Shown here: piece after piece, positions 34,752 to 44,207 of the stretch
Layout of the letters: each line of letters opens with the position of its first letter
Position numbering within the stretch: position 1 is the stretch's first letter
Assembly (NCBI GenBank): GCA_002402105.1
Contig: NVVD01000010.1
Span: 53,230 to 109,213 of the forward strand
Reading direction: 5' to 3'
Length of the DNA: 55,984 nt
Source of the DNA: Candidatus Cloacimonadota bacterium
Lineage (GTDB): Bacteria; Muiribacteriota; UBA6191
The notes under the pieces: model-generated
Databases searched by the model: none
What the model was told of the DNA's origin: nothing
The model's input: only the letters and a program-made list of their open reading frames with translations
Made by a program: the position numbers and the translations under genes

Positions 34752-37259
34752 ATGGAAAAAAAACTAGATGTAGTCATGAGAGAATACTTTTCTCTATCTA
34801 ATGAAGCTAGAAAAAAAAGATTAATTTTATGGGTGAAAAAGGGCTCATTTTCGATTATTCCTATTTTAAAGAATATATCTAGTGATGACTCAGATGTTCA
34901 AATAAGGTATTTATCTAGAAAGGGTATTTATCACCTAAATCAGCGTTTTGAAGAGAAAAAATATCCATTTTTAGAAAATATATCAATAGATGTGATTCAT
35001 CAAGAATTTAATAGTAACTCTCATCAAAGAGTCGCAGTAATCATTGAGTTTTGCCTTTTTTATCATAGAGTTGAGATACTTTCATTTTTGAGAGCATATA
35101 TGCTTAAGATAAATGATTCATTTATACTGGCAAGTTGCATAGGGTGTTTAGGTAAATTGGGAGAAGTAAATGATTATCAGCTGGTTGAAACTTACTTATC
35201 TCATGATGATCCAAGAGTTAGAGCTTCAGCTTTAGAATCCTTATTTTCATTAAATTCAGGTTTGAGTATGCCCTATCTTTTACAAGCTATTGGAGATGAA
35301 GATAATAGAATTAGAGCAACTGCATTACAATGTTTACGATTTAAAAATAAATCGCTTGTTTTTCGTTCACTTGAAGAGATGACAAAATCTGAGCATATTT
35401 GGATGCGTTCATCAGCTGCATTTGCCTTAGGTGAATATAAATCTGATGAGCCTTTAACTTATTTGATAAACCTATTACAGGATAGAAATGAAGTTGTAAA
35501 AAAGATGGCCCTTAAATCTTTGTATAGGATGTCGGCTAATAAAAATATAAAAGCGAGTGAAATTTTAGAAAAATATAGTCAAATTAGTAGTGAAGAGTCG
35601 ATAACAGATTTTTTTCAATTAATGGGCTCAAAAGTAAAAAAAGAAGAGTCAGCACTCAATAGTGAAGACTCCAGAACAAGATTAATGGAAATTAATTCCA
35701 TTACTCAATCAAAATTAAAAGAGCGCTATCTTGAACTCGAAAATAGATTATTGATTGAAGAAGATAATTATGTAATTGCTTCTTTGATACTTGCCCTTGG
35801 AAATATAAAAAGAGAAGCCAGTATAGGGCTCATTGAATCGTATTTATCTAGTAATATCCCTAGATTAAGGGCAAATGCAATAGAAGCTTTATCTTGTTTT
35901 TGTAATCCAAAAATATTAACAAAAGTTTTACTAAACCTTGAAGATAGTAACAATAGAGCGAGGGCAAATGCAGTTTTGGCTTTTAGAGACTTTATTTATG
36001 TGGATAAGCATAGAGTTTTATCAGATATGATAGAAAGTGAGCAATCTTTGATGCAGCAATCTGCATTTTATGCAATCACTGAACTAGCTAAAGAGGAGTT
36101 TTATTCTTTGCTCGAATATTTAATAGAAAGAGTAATTGATATAAAGTTATCTCAAAATGTAAATAGTTTTTTAGAAATGAAAAAGGATGAATCTGAGATT
36201 TGTAAAAAACTTTATTCTCAGATTGTTAGAGATGTAGATAATTTAGCTGAAAACTTTGATGACATGGCTGAACAAGAGGTTCCAAACATAGAATTAAGTT
36301 TAGAGTCTACAGAAACTTTTGAAGAGAATTTTGATGAGTTTAGGCCTGATGATTTAGAAGAAAAATCTTTTGAACTCATTAAATTAGAAGATTTTTTAAA
36401 TTCTTTATCAGAGGTGAAAGTTCAGATGATAGAATTTATGAAAGAAAATCAAGTTCAAACACATTTTGATATTTTGAAATATGCAGAGAAAGATAAAGAC
36501 TTTCAAGTAAAATGTTTAGCTAAAATGGCACTAAAACTTTATTCTTCTGAATCTTTTAAAAATAGTCAACTTTCAGATATTGTTGTTCGTAAAGATGGCA
36601 GCGTTGAAATTGTGGATAATAACTTTTTTTCTGAACTTGGGTTGAAAATAAAAAAAATAAAATATGATGGAGACGAAACCCCAGAAGCTTTAGCACAAGA
36701 ATTACAAAGTCGTGAAAATGAATATAAAAATAGTGCGACTTGGATGGGGCAATTTGATGATAAATTTCCATTGTTAAACTCTATGCGTCTTGATACTCAG
36801 TATATGATTCAAAAGCTTTTGTCTCAAGATAAGGATGAGCTTTTAAATGTGTGTTTTGCTTATTATAGCCCTAGTTATAAAGCATATAGAGACGGGAAAA
36901 AATCACTTGATGTACTACAGCATGAAAACTTTATTCAATTAAATACATTAAAAACTCAAATAGTTACACAAATAGATTTATCACCTACAGATCATATGAT
37001 TTGCTCTTGTGTATCTCCAAAGTATATGTTGATTTTACAAAAAAAAGATAAGATAATTTTGTTTTTAAGGCATATCTTACAGTTTCAAGCAGCAGACTAC
37101 GTTGAAATTCCTACAGAATGGATTATAGATTTAAATAGTACTATACAAGAGCATCACCATCACTTAGATTTAATGTTAAAAGATGGTGCGTCTTTGAGGA
37201 TTCCTTCTCTAAATGCTATAGATATCCAAACAATAATAAAGACTTTTAAAACTCTATAG
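34752..37259 (+). CDS. HEAT-repeat protein with an unknown C-terminal domain
   Basis: The 835-residue cytoplasmic protein has HEAT repeats over about residues 10-460 (DDPRVRASALESLFSL, EDNRIRATALQCLRF, NIPRLRANAIEALSCF, SNNRARANAVLAFRDF). An acidic linker at about 495-540 precedes a C-terminal region of no known family (about 540-835) with hydrophobic cores such as YMLILQKKDKIILFL. No catalytic motif is seen. HEAT repeats suggest a scaffold or partner-binding role. GGGAG lies before the start. It shares the HEAT type with the PilT fusion at 0.5 kb but lacks the ATPase part. Confidence 0.82.
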   Translation: MEKKLDVVMREYFSLSNEARKKRLILWVKKGSFSIIPILKNISSDDSDVQIRYLSRKGIYHLNQRFEEKKYPFLENISIDVIHQEFNSNSHQRVAVIIEFCLFYHRVEILSFLRAYMLKINDSFILASCIGCLGKLGEVNDYQLVETYLSHDDPRVRASALESLFSLNSGLSMPYLLQAIGDEDNRIRATALQCLRFKNKSLVFRSLEEMTKSEHIWMRSSAAFALGEYKSDEPLTYLINLLQDRNEVVKKMALKSLYRMSANKNIKASEILEKYSQISSEESITDFFQLMGSKVKKEESALNSEDSRTRLMEINSITQSKLKERYLELENRLLIEEDNYVIASLILALGNIKREASIGLIESYLSSNIPRLRANAIEALSCFCNPKILTKVLLNLEDSNNRARANAVLAFRDFIYVDKHRVLSDMIESEQSLMQQSAFYAITELAKEEFYSLLEYLIERVIDIKLSQNVNSFLEMKKDESEICKKLYSQIVRDVDNLAENFDDMAEQEVPNIELSLESTETFEENFDEFRPDDLEEKSFELIKLEDFLNSLSEVKVQMIEFMKENQVQTHFDILKYAEKDKDFQVKCLAKMALKLYSSESFKNSQLSDIVVRKDGSVEIVDNNFFSELGLKIKKIKYDGDETPEALAQELQSRENEYKNSATWMGQFDDKFPLLNSMRLDTQYMIQKLLSQDKDELLNVCFAYYSPSYKAYRDGKKSLDVLQHENFIQLNTLKTQIVTQIDLSPTDHMICSCVSPKYMLILQKKDKIILFLRHILQFQAADYVEIPTEWIIDLNSTIQEHHHHLDLMLKDGASLRIPSLNAIDIQTIIKTFKTL

Positions 37260-37279
37260 AGTTTAGGGCTTAGAAAAAT

Positions 37280-38980
37280 ATGTTACATCAACTTCATATA
37301 TCAAACTTTACTATTATTGAAAGTCTTCACATAGATTTTTCAAAAAACTATAATATTTTTACTGGTGAAACGGGTGCAGGTAAATCTATCATTTTAACCG
37401 CTCTTAATTTGTTATGTGGTAAAAAGTTTGAAGCTAGCCTCGCAAGGGTAAAAAAAGATAAAGTTGTTGTTGAGGGTATTTTTTCATTGAATAATTTAAA
37501 AAATGAATGGTTATTAGAGCTTTTAGAGGGCGAAGATTTATCAGAAGTTTTAATTCGCCGAGAAATTCTACCATCTGGCAGAAATAAATGTAGTATCAAT
37601 CAACATATTGTTAGGGTTTCTGATTTAAAATCAATTTATTCTTCTTTGGTCAATATTCACTCTCAGCATGAAACATATGCTTTATTAGACTCTCAAAATC
37701 ATTTTAAGTTTTTTTCTATGTTTGGAGGACAGAGCTTTTCATCTGAACTAGAAAAGTATCATAAAATATATGATCAATATTTTTTACTTAGAAAAAAGAA
37801 AGAGAAACAATCTCAACGAATGCAAGAGCTTAAGCGTGAAATGGACCGTTTACAATTTGAACTTGAGGAAATATCAGCAGCAAGTTTTTATGATGGAGAA
37901 GAAAAAGAATTAAGCGAGCTACATCTCTCGTTGGTTAATCAATCTACAATTGAAGAAAAATTAGTAAATGTACGTGATTTAATAGATTCATCACTTGAAA
38001 ATAGTTTAGGTGCAAAAGTGTATGAAGTTAATGATATTTTATCTTCATTAAATGATATAGATATAAAGTCAAAAGGGCTTTATGACTCGTCTCAGCTGTT
38101 AATAGATAGTTTAGAGTCTTTGAGTTTTCACTTAGCAGATTACGAGTCAATATCTTCTTCACAAGAAAATAATTCATTAGAGGAAATAGAAGAAAGAATA
38201 TCTTTGTTAGAGCAACTCAAGAAAAAATACGGTTCTAGTATACAAGATATTCTACACTATGAAAAAAAATCTTCCGACCAGCTATTTAACTTAATGAAAG
38301 AAGAATCATCTTTTGAAAGTATTGATAATGAAATAAATGCTTTAGAAATTGACTTAATTAAGCTGAGTCAGAGTTTGACTCAGATGAAAAAGAAAATAGG
38401 ATTAAAACTACAAGAGCATATAAATAGTATTTTGTCTCTTTTAAATATGCTTCATGCAAGTTTTAAAGTAGAGTTTTTACCTATAAAAAACTTTTTGTCT
38501 TTAAGCTTTGATAAAAGAGAAATAAATCTTAGTAGAGATGGTGCAGAAGAAGTTGAATTTTATTTATCATCTAATAAGGGGCAAGAATTTCAGCCATTAG
38601 TTAGGGTGGCTTCTGGTGGGGAAATATCAAGGGTAATGCTCGCTTTAAAACATTGTTTTGCTTCGATTCATCCAGCATCAACATTTATTTTTGATGAAAT
38701 AGATTCAGGAGTAGGTGGAGATACGGCCCATAAAATAGCTAAAGTTTTAAGAGAGATTGCCCAAAATAAACAAGTAATAGTAATTACTCATCTAGCACAA
38801 GTTGCGTTAAAAGCTGATAAGCACTTTGTAGTTGAAAAAATAGATTCTAGTGAAAAAACCATATCTAATATTAGAGAATTAAAAACTAAAGAAGTAGAAA
38901 AAGAGTTAGCAAGAATGATGGGACTTGAAAATTCTTTGTCTACAAAAAAAGTAATACAAGAACTCTATCAATCTAGTTAA
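37280..38980 (+). CDS. recN: DNA repair protein RecN
   Basis: RecN is an SMC-like ATPase that holds DNA ends together in double-strand break repair. The 566-residue protein has the Walker A GETGAGKS at 29-36 within LHISNFTIIESLHIDF, a central coiled coil at about 155-370, and the C-terminal half: VASGGEISRVMLALK, FIFDEIDSGVGGDTAHKI (Walker B and D-loop), and VIVITHLAQVA. All match RecN. It starts 20 bases after the HEAT gene and is probably cotranscribed with it. No LexA-type box is evident. Confidence 0.96.
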   Translation: MLHQLHISNFTIIESLHIDFSKNYNIFTGETGAGKSIILTALNLLCGKKFEASLARVKKDKVVVEGIFSLNNLKNEWLLELLEGEDLSEVLIRREILPSGRNKCSINQHIVRVSDLKSIYSSLVNIHSQHETYALLDSQNHFKFFSMFGGQSFSSELEKYHKIYDQYFLLRKKKEKQSQRMQELKREMDRLQFELEEISAASFYDGEEKELSELHLSLVNQSTIEEKLVNVRDLIDSSLENSLGAKVYEVNDILSSLNDIDIKSKGLYDSSQLLIDSLESLSFHLADYESISSSQENNSLEEIEERISLLEQLKKKYGSSIQDILHYEKKSSDQLFNLMKEESSFESIDNEINALEIDLIKLSQSLTQMKKKIGLKLQEHINSILSLLNMLHASFKVEFLPIKNFLSLSFDKREINLSRDGAEEVEFYLSSNKGQEFQPLVRVASGGEISRVMLALKHCFASIHPASTFIFDEIDSGVGGDTAHKIAKVLREIAQNKQVIVITHLAQVALKADKHFVVEKIDSSEKTISNIRELKTKEVEKELARMMGLENSLSTKKVIQELYQSS

Positions 38981-39035
38981 ATAAATTGGACTTTTTTTCG
39001 ATATATAAAGTATTACTGACATTAAACTCTTAATT

Positions 39036-39053
39036 TAAAGTAGTGTTACTTTA
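39036..39053. promoter_or_regulatory. Perfect 7-bp inverted repeat before the YrdC-family gene
   Basis: TAAAGTA and TACTTTA flank GTGT, 33 bases before the start. It could be an operator or a leader hairpin; no poly-T follows, so it is an unlikely terminator. Confidence 0.25.
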
Positions 39054-39085
39054 ATATTCTGTAAGTTGAACCTAAATGAGTCTAT

Positions 39086-39694
39086 ATGCTTTTAGTTATA
39101 CATCCAAAAAAACCTCAAGAAAGATTGATACAAAGAGTTGTTGATATTTTAAATAAAGATGGAATCATCGTTTATCCAACAGATACGAGTTATGGAATGG
39201 GTTGTTCAATTTATTCTAAGAAAGCGATTGAAAAGATCTATCAAATTCGTCATTTTGATAAAAATAAGCAATTGTCTATTGTTTGTGCTAATTTATCGGA
39301 TGTTTCAAAATATGCAAATATATCTGGGTTAGCTTATAAAAGTATGAAAAGGCTTTTACCTGGGCCATATACAATGATTATGCCAGCTACAAAACTTGTA
39401 CCTAAAAAATTATCTTCTAAAAGAAAAGAAGTAGGGATAAGAATACCTGATAATGCTATTTGCCAGGCTATTGTTAATGAGCTAGGACATCCACTATTAT
39501 CAGCTGGTACAAGAATCAAAGAAGTCGAATATACGGCTGATATCCCTCATTTTATATATGAAGAATACGGTAATGTAGTAGATATAGTTATTGATGGTGG
39601 TTGTTTACAAGATGCTTACTCTACTATGATTCAATTTGATGGCGACTTTGCAGAAGTAATTAGAGAGGGACTAGGCCCAGTGGATTTTATTTGA
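39086..39694 (+). CDS. tsaC: Sua5/YciO/YrdC-family protein, probable threonylcarbamoyl-AMP synthase
   Basis: The 202-residue protein has the family N-terminal motif GIIVYPTDTSYGMGC, the central KNKQLSIVCANLSDVSKYA, LLPGPYTMIMPATKLVPKK, and VGIRIPDNAICQAIV followed by LLSAGT. These are nucleotide and substrate pocket features of TsaC/YrdC, which makes the precursor of t6A on tRNAs. The closest subgroup by eye may be YciO-like, whose role is less certain. It overlaps the next gene at TGATG. Confidence 0.85.
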   Translation: MLLVIHPKKPQERLIQRVVDILNKDGIIVYPTDTSYGMGCSIYSKKAIEKIYQIRHFDKNKQLSIVCANLSDVSKYANISGLAYKSMKRLLPGPYTMIMPATKLVPKKLSSKRKEVGIRIPDNAICQAIVNELGHPLLSAGTRIKEVEYTADIPHFIYEEYGNVVDIVIDGGCLQDAYSTMIQFDGDFAEVIREGLGPVDFI

Positions 39695-40062
39695 TGGCTA
39701 CTCTTTTAGAAATAAATTTATTAAACAAATATGAAGGGGCTATTCCTAGTCTAAAAGATTCGTATTTATTAGCAGGTCAATATATTTATTTAACCAAAAG
39801 AAAGTTAGATTTAGAATCTGTTGAGACTATAAAAAATACTAAATCAACTAGAAGGTTTTTAGATTTTTTACTTGAAGCTTTTGAAATAACTGATTGTTTT
39901 GAAGTTTCAGAAGAGTATTTAGAGTCCATTCAGTTATTATTGTTAGAAAGAAATGGAATGATAGTTTTTCAAAAAAAATCAAAAGAAAATGATTGTCTAT
40001 TATATTTCCCTAAAAAAATTAATAGTCTTCAAAAACGCCTTCGAGGAAAGAACTTGCTGTAG
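39694..40062 (+). CDS. Hypothetical protein, 122 residues
   Basis: The ATG at 39694 overlaps the preceding TGA; a TTG one codon earlier is also possible. The product (MATLLEINLLNKYEGAIPS) is mostly helical with a basic C-terminus and no known motif or membrane segment. Its 3' end overlaps the convergent DUF512 gene by 44 bases. Coupling to the YrdC-family gene is the only context; no function is proposed. Confidence 0.65.
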   Translation: MATLLEINLLNKYEGAIPSLKDSYLLAGQYIYLTKRKLDLESVETIKNTKSTRRFLDFLLEAFEITDCFEVSEEYLESIQLLLLERNGMIVFQKKSKENDCLLYFPKKINSLQKRLRGKNLL

Positions 40063-41350
40063 TATCTGTAACTTGAATGATTGTATTTAAGTGTTGATTT
40101 AAGTCATTGACTGTTAAATCATCTAAAAATATAGGAGAGTCAAACTTTAAGCAGTTTTTAGGAATAAGGTAGCGGTCACAAGATTTTGGTTTTACTTGTT
40201 CAATAATGTCTTTGCCTACCATTAAACCAGAGACTGTGACTGATTCACCAAAGTGATTGTTGTTAATTTTAATGACTTTTAAAGATTTTGTATGTTTTTC
40301 GCTTAATAAAGGCCAAATGTAATCTCTAAAAACAATAGCTCCATCTTCTGAGGTTATGATTCCGGTAAGTCCTTCAAATGGGGTTAGGCTTTGATCATAA
40401 TTTTGGATAAACTCATTTACAAAGAGTCTAATAGATCCGATACCATTTTCTAAAAGTTCGTAGGCACCGTAATGTTCTTGGGGTGGAACAGGAGTGTGGG
40501 CCTTTAGATAAAACTCATCAGCAACTTGTACAAAAGGACTATCATGAGTTTTTAAAAACTCAACTTGAAAGTCTTCGATTTGTTTTACGCATTCGCGAGC
40601 TTCCTCTACGTTGTGAGGCTTCATTCGTTTTAAACGAGATTGGTACTGAGTCAATCCAACAGGTACTACTCCAAAATGTTTTACTCCGGGGTAAAGTTTT
40701 GAGATATCAGCCATAGTTTGATCAAGTATTTTTCCATCATTTAGTTGAGGGACAATAACGGCTTGGGTATGTATTTCTATGCCAGCATCAATTAAAAATT
40801 GTATTCGATCAATAATATCTTCGGCATTTGGATTTTTAAGAAGTTTTCTTCTTTGTTCTAAATCAGTTGCATGAACACTAACATAAAGAGGGGAGAGATG
40901 ATATTCAATGATTTTTTTATAGTCAAAATCGGTTAAACCAGCTAAAGTGACGTAGTTACCATATAAAAAAGATAATCTATAGTCATCATCTTTGATGTAT
41001 AAAGATCGTCTCATTTTTTTTGGTAATTGATAGATGAAGCAAAAATCACAATTATTATGACAGCGTCTGATTCGATCAAACAAAACATCGTCAAATTCGA
41101 TTCCTAAATCATCATCATAATCTTTTTCGATTTCAAACTCATAAGCTTTGCCATCTCTATAGATTTCAACTATAACCTCATCGTCTGCAATTTGATATCT
41201 ATAATCAAGTATGTCAAGAAGTTCGACCCCATTTATTTTAGAGATAATATCTCCAGATTGAAAGTCAAGTTGCTCGGCAATTCCGTTAGGGAAAACGGTT
41301 TCAATGACTCCCCCCGCTACTTTAGAATAATCAACTTTATTACTTTGCAT
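40019..41350 (-). CDS. PDZ/radical-SAM-like DUF512 protein
   Basis: The 443-residue protein has a PDZ-like N-terminus (GGVIETVFPNGIAEQLDFQSGDIISKINGVE, here cited in pieces: GGVIETVFPNG and QSGDIISKINGVE), a Cys cluster at 97-104 (CHNNCDFC) of radical-SAM Fe-S type, a TIM-barrel-like core (VSVHATDLEQRRKLL, HTQAVIVPQLNDG), and a DUF512 C-terminus with VADEFYLKA. The family occurs in Firmicutes, Cyanobacteria and relatives; its substrate is unknown. It lies 21 bases downstream of efp on the same strand. The 3' end overlaps the convergent small ORF. Confidence 0.9.
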   Translation of the reverse strand: MQSNKVDYSKVAGGVIETVFPNGIAEQLDFQSGDIISKINGVELLDILDYRYQIADDEVIVEIYRDGKAYEFEIEKDYDDDLGIEFDDVLFDRIRRCHNNCDFCFIYQLPKKMRRSLYIKDDDYRLSFLYGNYVTLAGLTDFDYKKIIEYHLSPLYVSVHATDLEQRRKLLKNPNAEDIIDRIQFLIDAGIEIHTQAVIVPQLNDGKILDQTMADISKLYPGVKHFGVVPVGLTQYQSRLKRMKPHNVEEARECVKQIEDFQVEFLKTHDSPFVQVADEFYLKAHTPVPPQEHYGAYELLENGIGSIRLFVNEFIQNYDQSLTPFEGLTGIITSEDGAIVFRDYIWPLLSEKHTKSLKVIKINNNHFGESVTVSGLMVGKDIIEQVKPKSCDRYLIPKNCLKFDSPIFLDDLTVNDLNQHLNTIIQVTDTTASSFLEGVFEDY

Positions 41351-41371
41351 ATTATCTCTTTGAAAGTGCTT

Positions 41372-41941
41372 TTAGGCTTTTGCTCTTTCGATATACTCAC
41401 CACTTCTTGTATCAACTTTAACTAAATCTCCGATTGACATAAACAATGGCACATTAATTTCAAAATCAGTTTCTAAGGTAGCTTTTTTAGTAGCTCCACC
41501 AGAAACGGTATTACCCTTAACTCCAGGTTCTGTATAAGTGATTTCAAGTACAATTGACGGAGGAAGCTCGACTGTAAGGGGTTGTTCTCCGTGAAACCTT
41601 ACAACGATATTCATGTTATCTTTTAAAAAATTGATATGATCGCCTAGAATATCTTTTCGTAAAATAAATTGCTCGTAACTTTCGTTGTCCATAAAGTGAT
41701 AATCACTACCATCATTATAAAGATATTGCACTTTTCTATCATCAAGAACAACTCTTTCAACACTTTCAGAACTTCTAAATCTTTTTTCAAAAATTGCACC
41801 TGAATTTAGATTTTTTAGTTTTATTTGAGAAAAAGCTCCACCTTTACCTGGTTGAGTTGAATAAAAATTAATGACTTCCATTAGGTTTTTGTTCACTTCA
41901 AGAATCCAGCCACGTTTTACTGTATTTACTCCGACTTTCAT
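41372..41941 (-). CDS. efp: Translation elongation factor EF-P
   Basis: EF-P relieves ribosome stalling at polyproline. The 189-residue length and three-domain plan are standard. The tip loop reads TQPGKGGAF with Lys33, the usual modifiable position (Lys34 in Escherichia coli). Signature segments GVKGNTVSGGATKKATLETD and RSGEYIERAKA occur at the C-terminus. AGGAG lies 5 bases before the ATG. No modification genes (epmA/B or earP) are in the window. It is likely the first gene of an operon with the DUF512 gene. Confidence 0.97.
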   Translation of the reverse strand: MKVGVNTVKRGWILEVNKNLMEVINFYSTQPGKGGAFSQIKLKNLNSGAIFEKRFRSSESVERVVLDDRKVQYLYNDGSDYHFMDNESYEQFILRKDILGDHINFLKDNMNIVVRFHGEQPLTVELPPSIVLEITYTEPGVKGNTVSGGATKKATLETDFEINVPLFMSIGDLVKVDTRSGEYIERAKA

Positions 41942-42110
41942 TTTTTCTCCTATTTGTTTCTATACTTTATTATCAATGAAATAACAAAGCCATTTAGCTT
42001 TAGTATATAATACTGATATATACCAACATTACCAATACTTTCTTATTTTGTTTATTAATAAAGAGATAATTGGACCATTTGCTAAATTATTTTGAGCAAG
42101 TTTGTAAATT

Positions 42111-42126
42111 ATGATAATTTTATCAT
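42111..42126. promoter_or_regulatory. Inverted repeat near the MFS promoter
   Basis: ATGATAA and TTATCAT are separated by TT, overlapping a possible -10 box (TTGAGC at 42092, TAATTT at 42115, spacing 17). It could be an operator for the transporter gene. Confidence 0.28.
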
Positions 42127-42162
42127 CATTTTTAAACGAGATAGAAAAATCTATAGTAGTAT

Positions 42163-43398
42163 TTGAAGTTAGGTAAAATATTGAAAAAGTTAAAAGATTA
42201 TTTTTTAGATGAAGACCCAGTTTTAACCAATATATTTTGGTTTTGTTTTATGGTGGGCTTTAATACTTCTTTATTCTTGGTTTATTTACCTTTATATCTA
42301 CCATTTATGGGTGTAAAAGACTTAGAGTCAGTGGGTTACTATATCGCTATACCTGCTATGGTATCTGTTTTGTCACAAAACTTTTGGGGTTGGCTGTGCC
42401 TAAGAAAGGATCGATTTAAACTTATGATGTTTCTATCTATTATGCCTTTTTTGGGTATGTATAGTATTTTAGCATTTTTAAATGATCCTAAAGTATTACT
42501 TTATTATTTGGTATTTCATGGTTGGTTTGTATCTGCTTTCTTACCTGCTTCACAATGTTTGGTTACTTTATTAAAGCCAGAGAGTAAGGGTGAGGTACTT
42601 GGTAAACTTCATTCATTAGAAGCGATTGGTTGGAGTTGTGGTTGTTTGTTATTAGCTATTATTTTATACTTTTTTGGGGCATCTCAAGAAACTTATAAAA
42701 ATGTTTTTATTACCTTTATTTTGATAGATATTCTATATTTAATTTATTTTCTTAAAAATTTTCCTAGTAAGATTAAAGGTCTTAATTGGGATACACTACA
42801 ATCAAAATCTATGGATGGATATATCAGAATTTTAAAAAGAAAAAAGTTATTATTTCTATTTTCTTATATCTTAATTATATCTACTGCTAGTAACTTCTTT
42901 TTTAATTATTTTGGAAGATATTTAAGAGATGTTTTACATGGACAAGAAATGTTAATTGGAATTTCAATGACTTTAGCTGCAATTTTAGGTGCTGTATCCT
43001 TTCCAATTTTAGGTAGGTGGGTAGATAAAAATGGGACAGGAAAAGCTCTCTTTTTAGCTTTTTTTGCTTATGTTTTTATGTTTTTTTCTATATCTTTGAT
43101 TTCAAATCCGTATATATTTATTATTGTATATTCAGCACCCTTGTATCCAATTTTAGCTGTAGCAATAAACACTTATATTGCAGAAGATACAAGTCAAAAA
43201 GACAGAGCTATTGGTTTTGGATTAGTAGATACAATTGTATATTTAGCCGGTGTTTTGGCTCCAAGCTTAGGTATTTATTTATTTAAATATTACCCTTTGA
43301 AATCATTACCCTATTTATCATTATATATTGTTTTACCAGCAATATTTTTACTCCCATTTTTAATATTTAGTAAGAGTTTTAAGCATCAAAAAATTTAA
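42163..43398 (+). CDS. MFS transporter
   Basis: The 411-residue protein has twelve hydrophobic segments with a central cytoplasmic loop and an MFS loop motif GRWVDKNGTGKALFLAF (about residues 284-300, TM8-TM9 side) plus NFWGWLCLRKDRFKLMMF on the N-terminal half. These support a major facilitator, resembling the nucleoside/sugar symporter side of the superfamily. Substrate unknown. The frame starts at TTG 42163; another TTG at 42181 has AGGT about 8 bases upstream and may be the true start. No ATG fits. It has no operon partner. Confidence 0.85.
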   Translation: MKLGKILKKLKDYFLDEDPVLTNIFWFCFMVGFNTSLFLVYLPLYLPFMGVKDLESVGYYIAIPAMVSVLSQNFWGWLCLRKDRFKLMMFLSIMPFLGMYSILAFLNDPKVLLYYLVFHGWFVSAFLPASQCLVTLLKPESKGEVLGKLHSLEAIGWSCGCLLLAIILYFFGASQETYKNVFITFILIDILYLIYFLKNFPSKIKGLNWDTLQSKSMDGYIRILKRKKLLFLFSYILIISTASNFFFNYFGRYLRDVLHGQEMLIGISMTLAAILGAVSFPILGRWVDKNGTGKALFLAFFAYVFMFFSISLISNPYIFIIVYSAPLYPILAVAINTYIAEDTSQKDRAIGFGLVDTIVYLAGVLAPSLGIYLFKYYPLKSLPYLSLYIVLPAIFLLPFLIFSKSFKHQKI

Positions 43399-43408
43399 GA
43401 CTCTTAAA

Positions 43409-43436
43409 TTGGGGCTAAGGGTGTCTGACACTTTTT
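43409..43436 (+). repeat. REP-like repeat, copy A
   Basis: TTGGGGCTAAG followed by GGTGTCTGACACTTTTT. The centre GTGTCTGACAC is an imperfect palindrome. Two related copies lie at 49443 and 49482. It sits between the convergent MFS gene and an unknown gene, touching the latter's stop. Similar GTGTCTGACAC-type elements occur as REP sequences linked to tyrosine transposases, but no such gene is in the window. Confidence 0.55.
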
Positions 43437-43986
43437 ATTTATGGTCAGCTCTGTTTTTTTTGTCTGTATAATCTGTTTCGATAAGATGAAGGGTTTCCCA
43501 AACTACCATTTCAGAATAACTTTGTAATGGGCCTAGATGAGGTGCCTTTACTTTTTTAGGATTAGCTAAATAATATAAATCTTTATTGGTGATGGCATCT
43601 TGGCTTTCTAACAACATTGTTAATTTGGCTCCACTTAAAAGATGTTGTCCGTTATCTAATGTTTTTAGAAGAGTTAAAAAACTTTTAATTTTATCTCGTC
43701 CTAATTTAGAGTTTTTTTCTTTAGATAACTGCACATACTCTGAGATCTCACTTAAAAGTGCTTTATAAATTGTAAATGCAAATCTGTCATCGAATTGAAT
43801 TTTATTTTTTTGAAAAGAGTGTATCCACTTATCAAGATTAGAAAGTACTTTTGTAATGAATTTAACAATTTCTTCGTATTCAGGTAATTTTTTGGGGGAT
43901 TGAATAAGTTTTAGAGGGGAATTATCTATATTTTGAAAATGGGCTTCATCAGATTCTATTTGTAATTTTGATAACGAGTTGGTCAT
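43435..43986 (-). CDS. Hypothetical helical protein, 183 residues
   Basis: AAGGAG lies 6 bases before the ATG, a strong start. The product (MTNSLSKLQIESDEAHFQN) looks all-helical and cytoplasmic, with FTIYKALLSEISEYVQLSKE and a C-terminal SYSEMVVWETLHLIETDY. No family is recognised. The stop overlaps the edge of REP-like copy A. The divergent neighbour is a receiver-domain gene 221 bases away; a link is not shown. Confidence 0.75.
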   Translation of the reverse strand: MTNSLSKLQIESDEAHFQNIDNSPLKLIQSPKKLPEYEEIVKFITKVLSNLDKWIHSFQKNKIQFDDRFAFTIYKALLSEISEYVQLSKEKNSKLGRDKIKSFLTLLKTLDNGQHLLSGAKLTMLLESQDAITNKDLYYLANPKKVKAPHLGPLQSYSEMVVWETLHLIETDYTDKKNRADHK

Positions 43987-44088
43987 AAAAATCTCCTTCT
44001 TACTATCACTTTCGGAAAAAGTAACAAAATAGATAATGTTTAGTTTTATGTTGTAGTATTAAATCTCCAATAATTTTGATCTTATATG

Positions 44089-44112
44089 CTCCATCAACAT
44101 GGAGTTTTATTT
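44089..44112 (+). terminator. Terminator-like hairpin in the gap between divergent genes
   Basis: CTCCAT and ATGGAG pair around CAAC, followed by TTTTATTT. No annotated plus-strand gene ends here, so it may end an unannotated short RNA or be a chance hairpin. Confidence 0.4.
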
Positions 44113-44166
44113 GCTGAGTATAAAAATAGGTAAACAATTTACATTTGTTTATAGAAATAATTAGAG

Positions 44167-44172
44167 TATAAT
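44167..44172 (+). promoter_or_regulatory. TATAAT -10 box before the receiver-domain gene
   Basis: TATAAT is 36 bases upstream of the start. The -35 region is poor (TTGTTT at 44145, spacing 16). Confidence 0.42.
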
Positions 44173-44207
44173 GTCTAAGCTTTAGATTTTAAAAACTAAG
44201 AGAAAAT

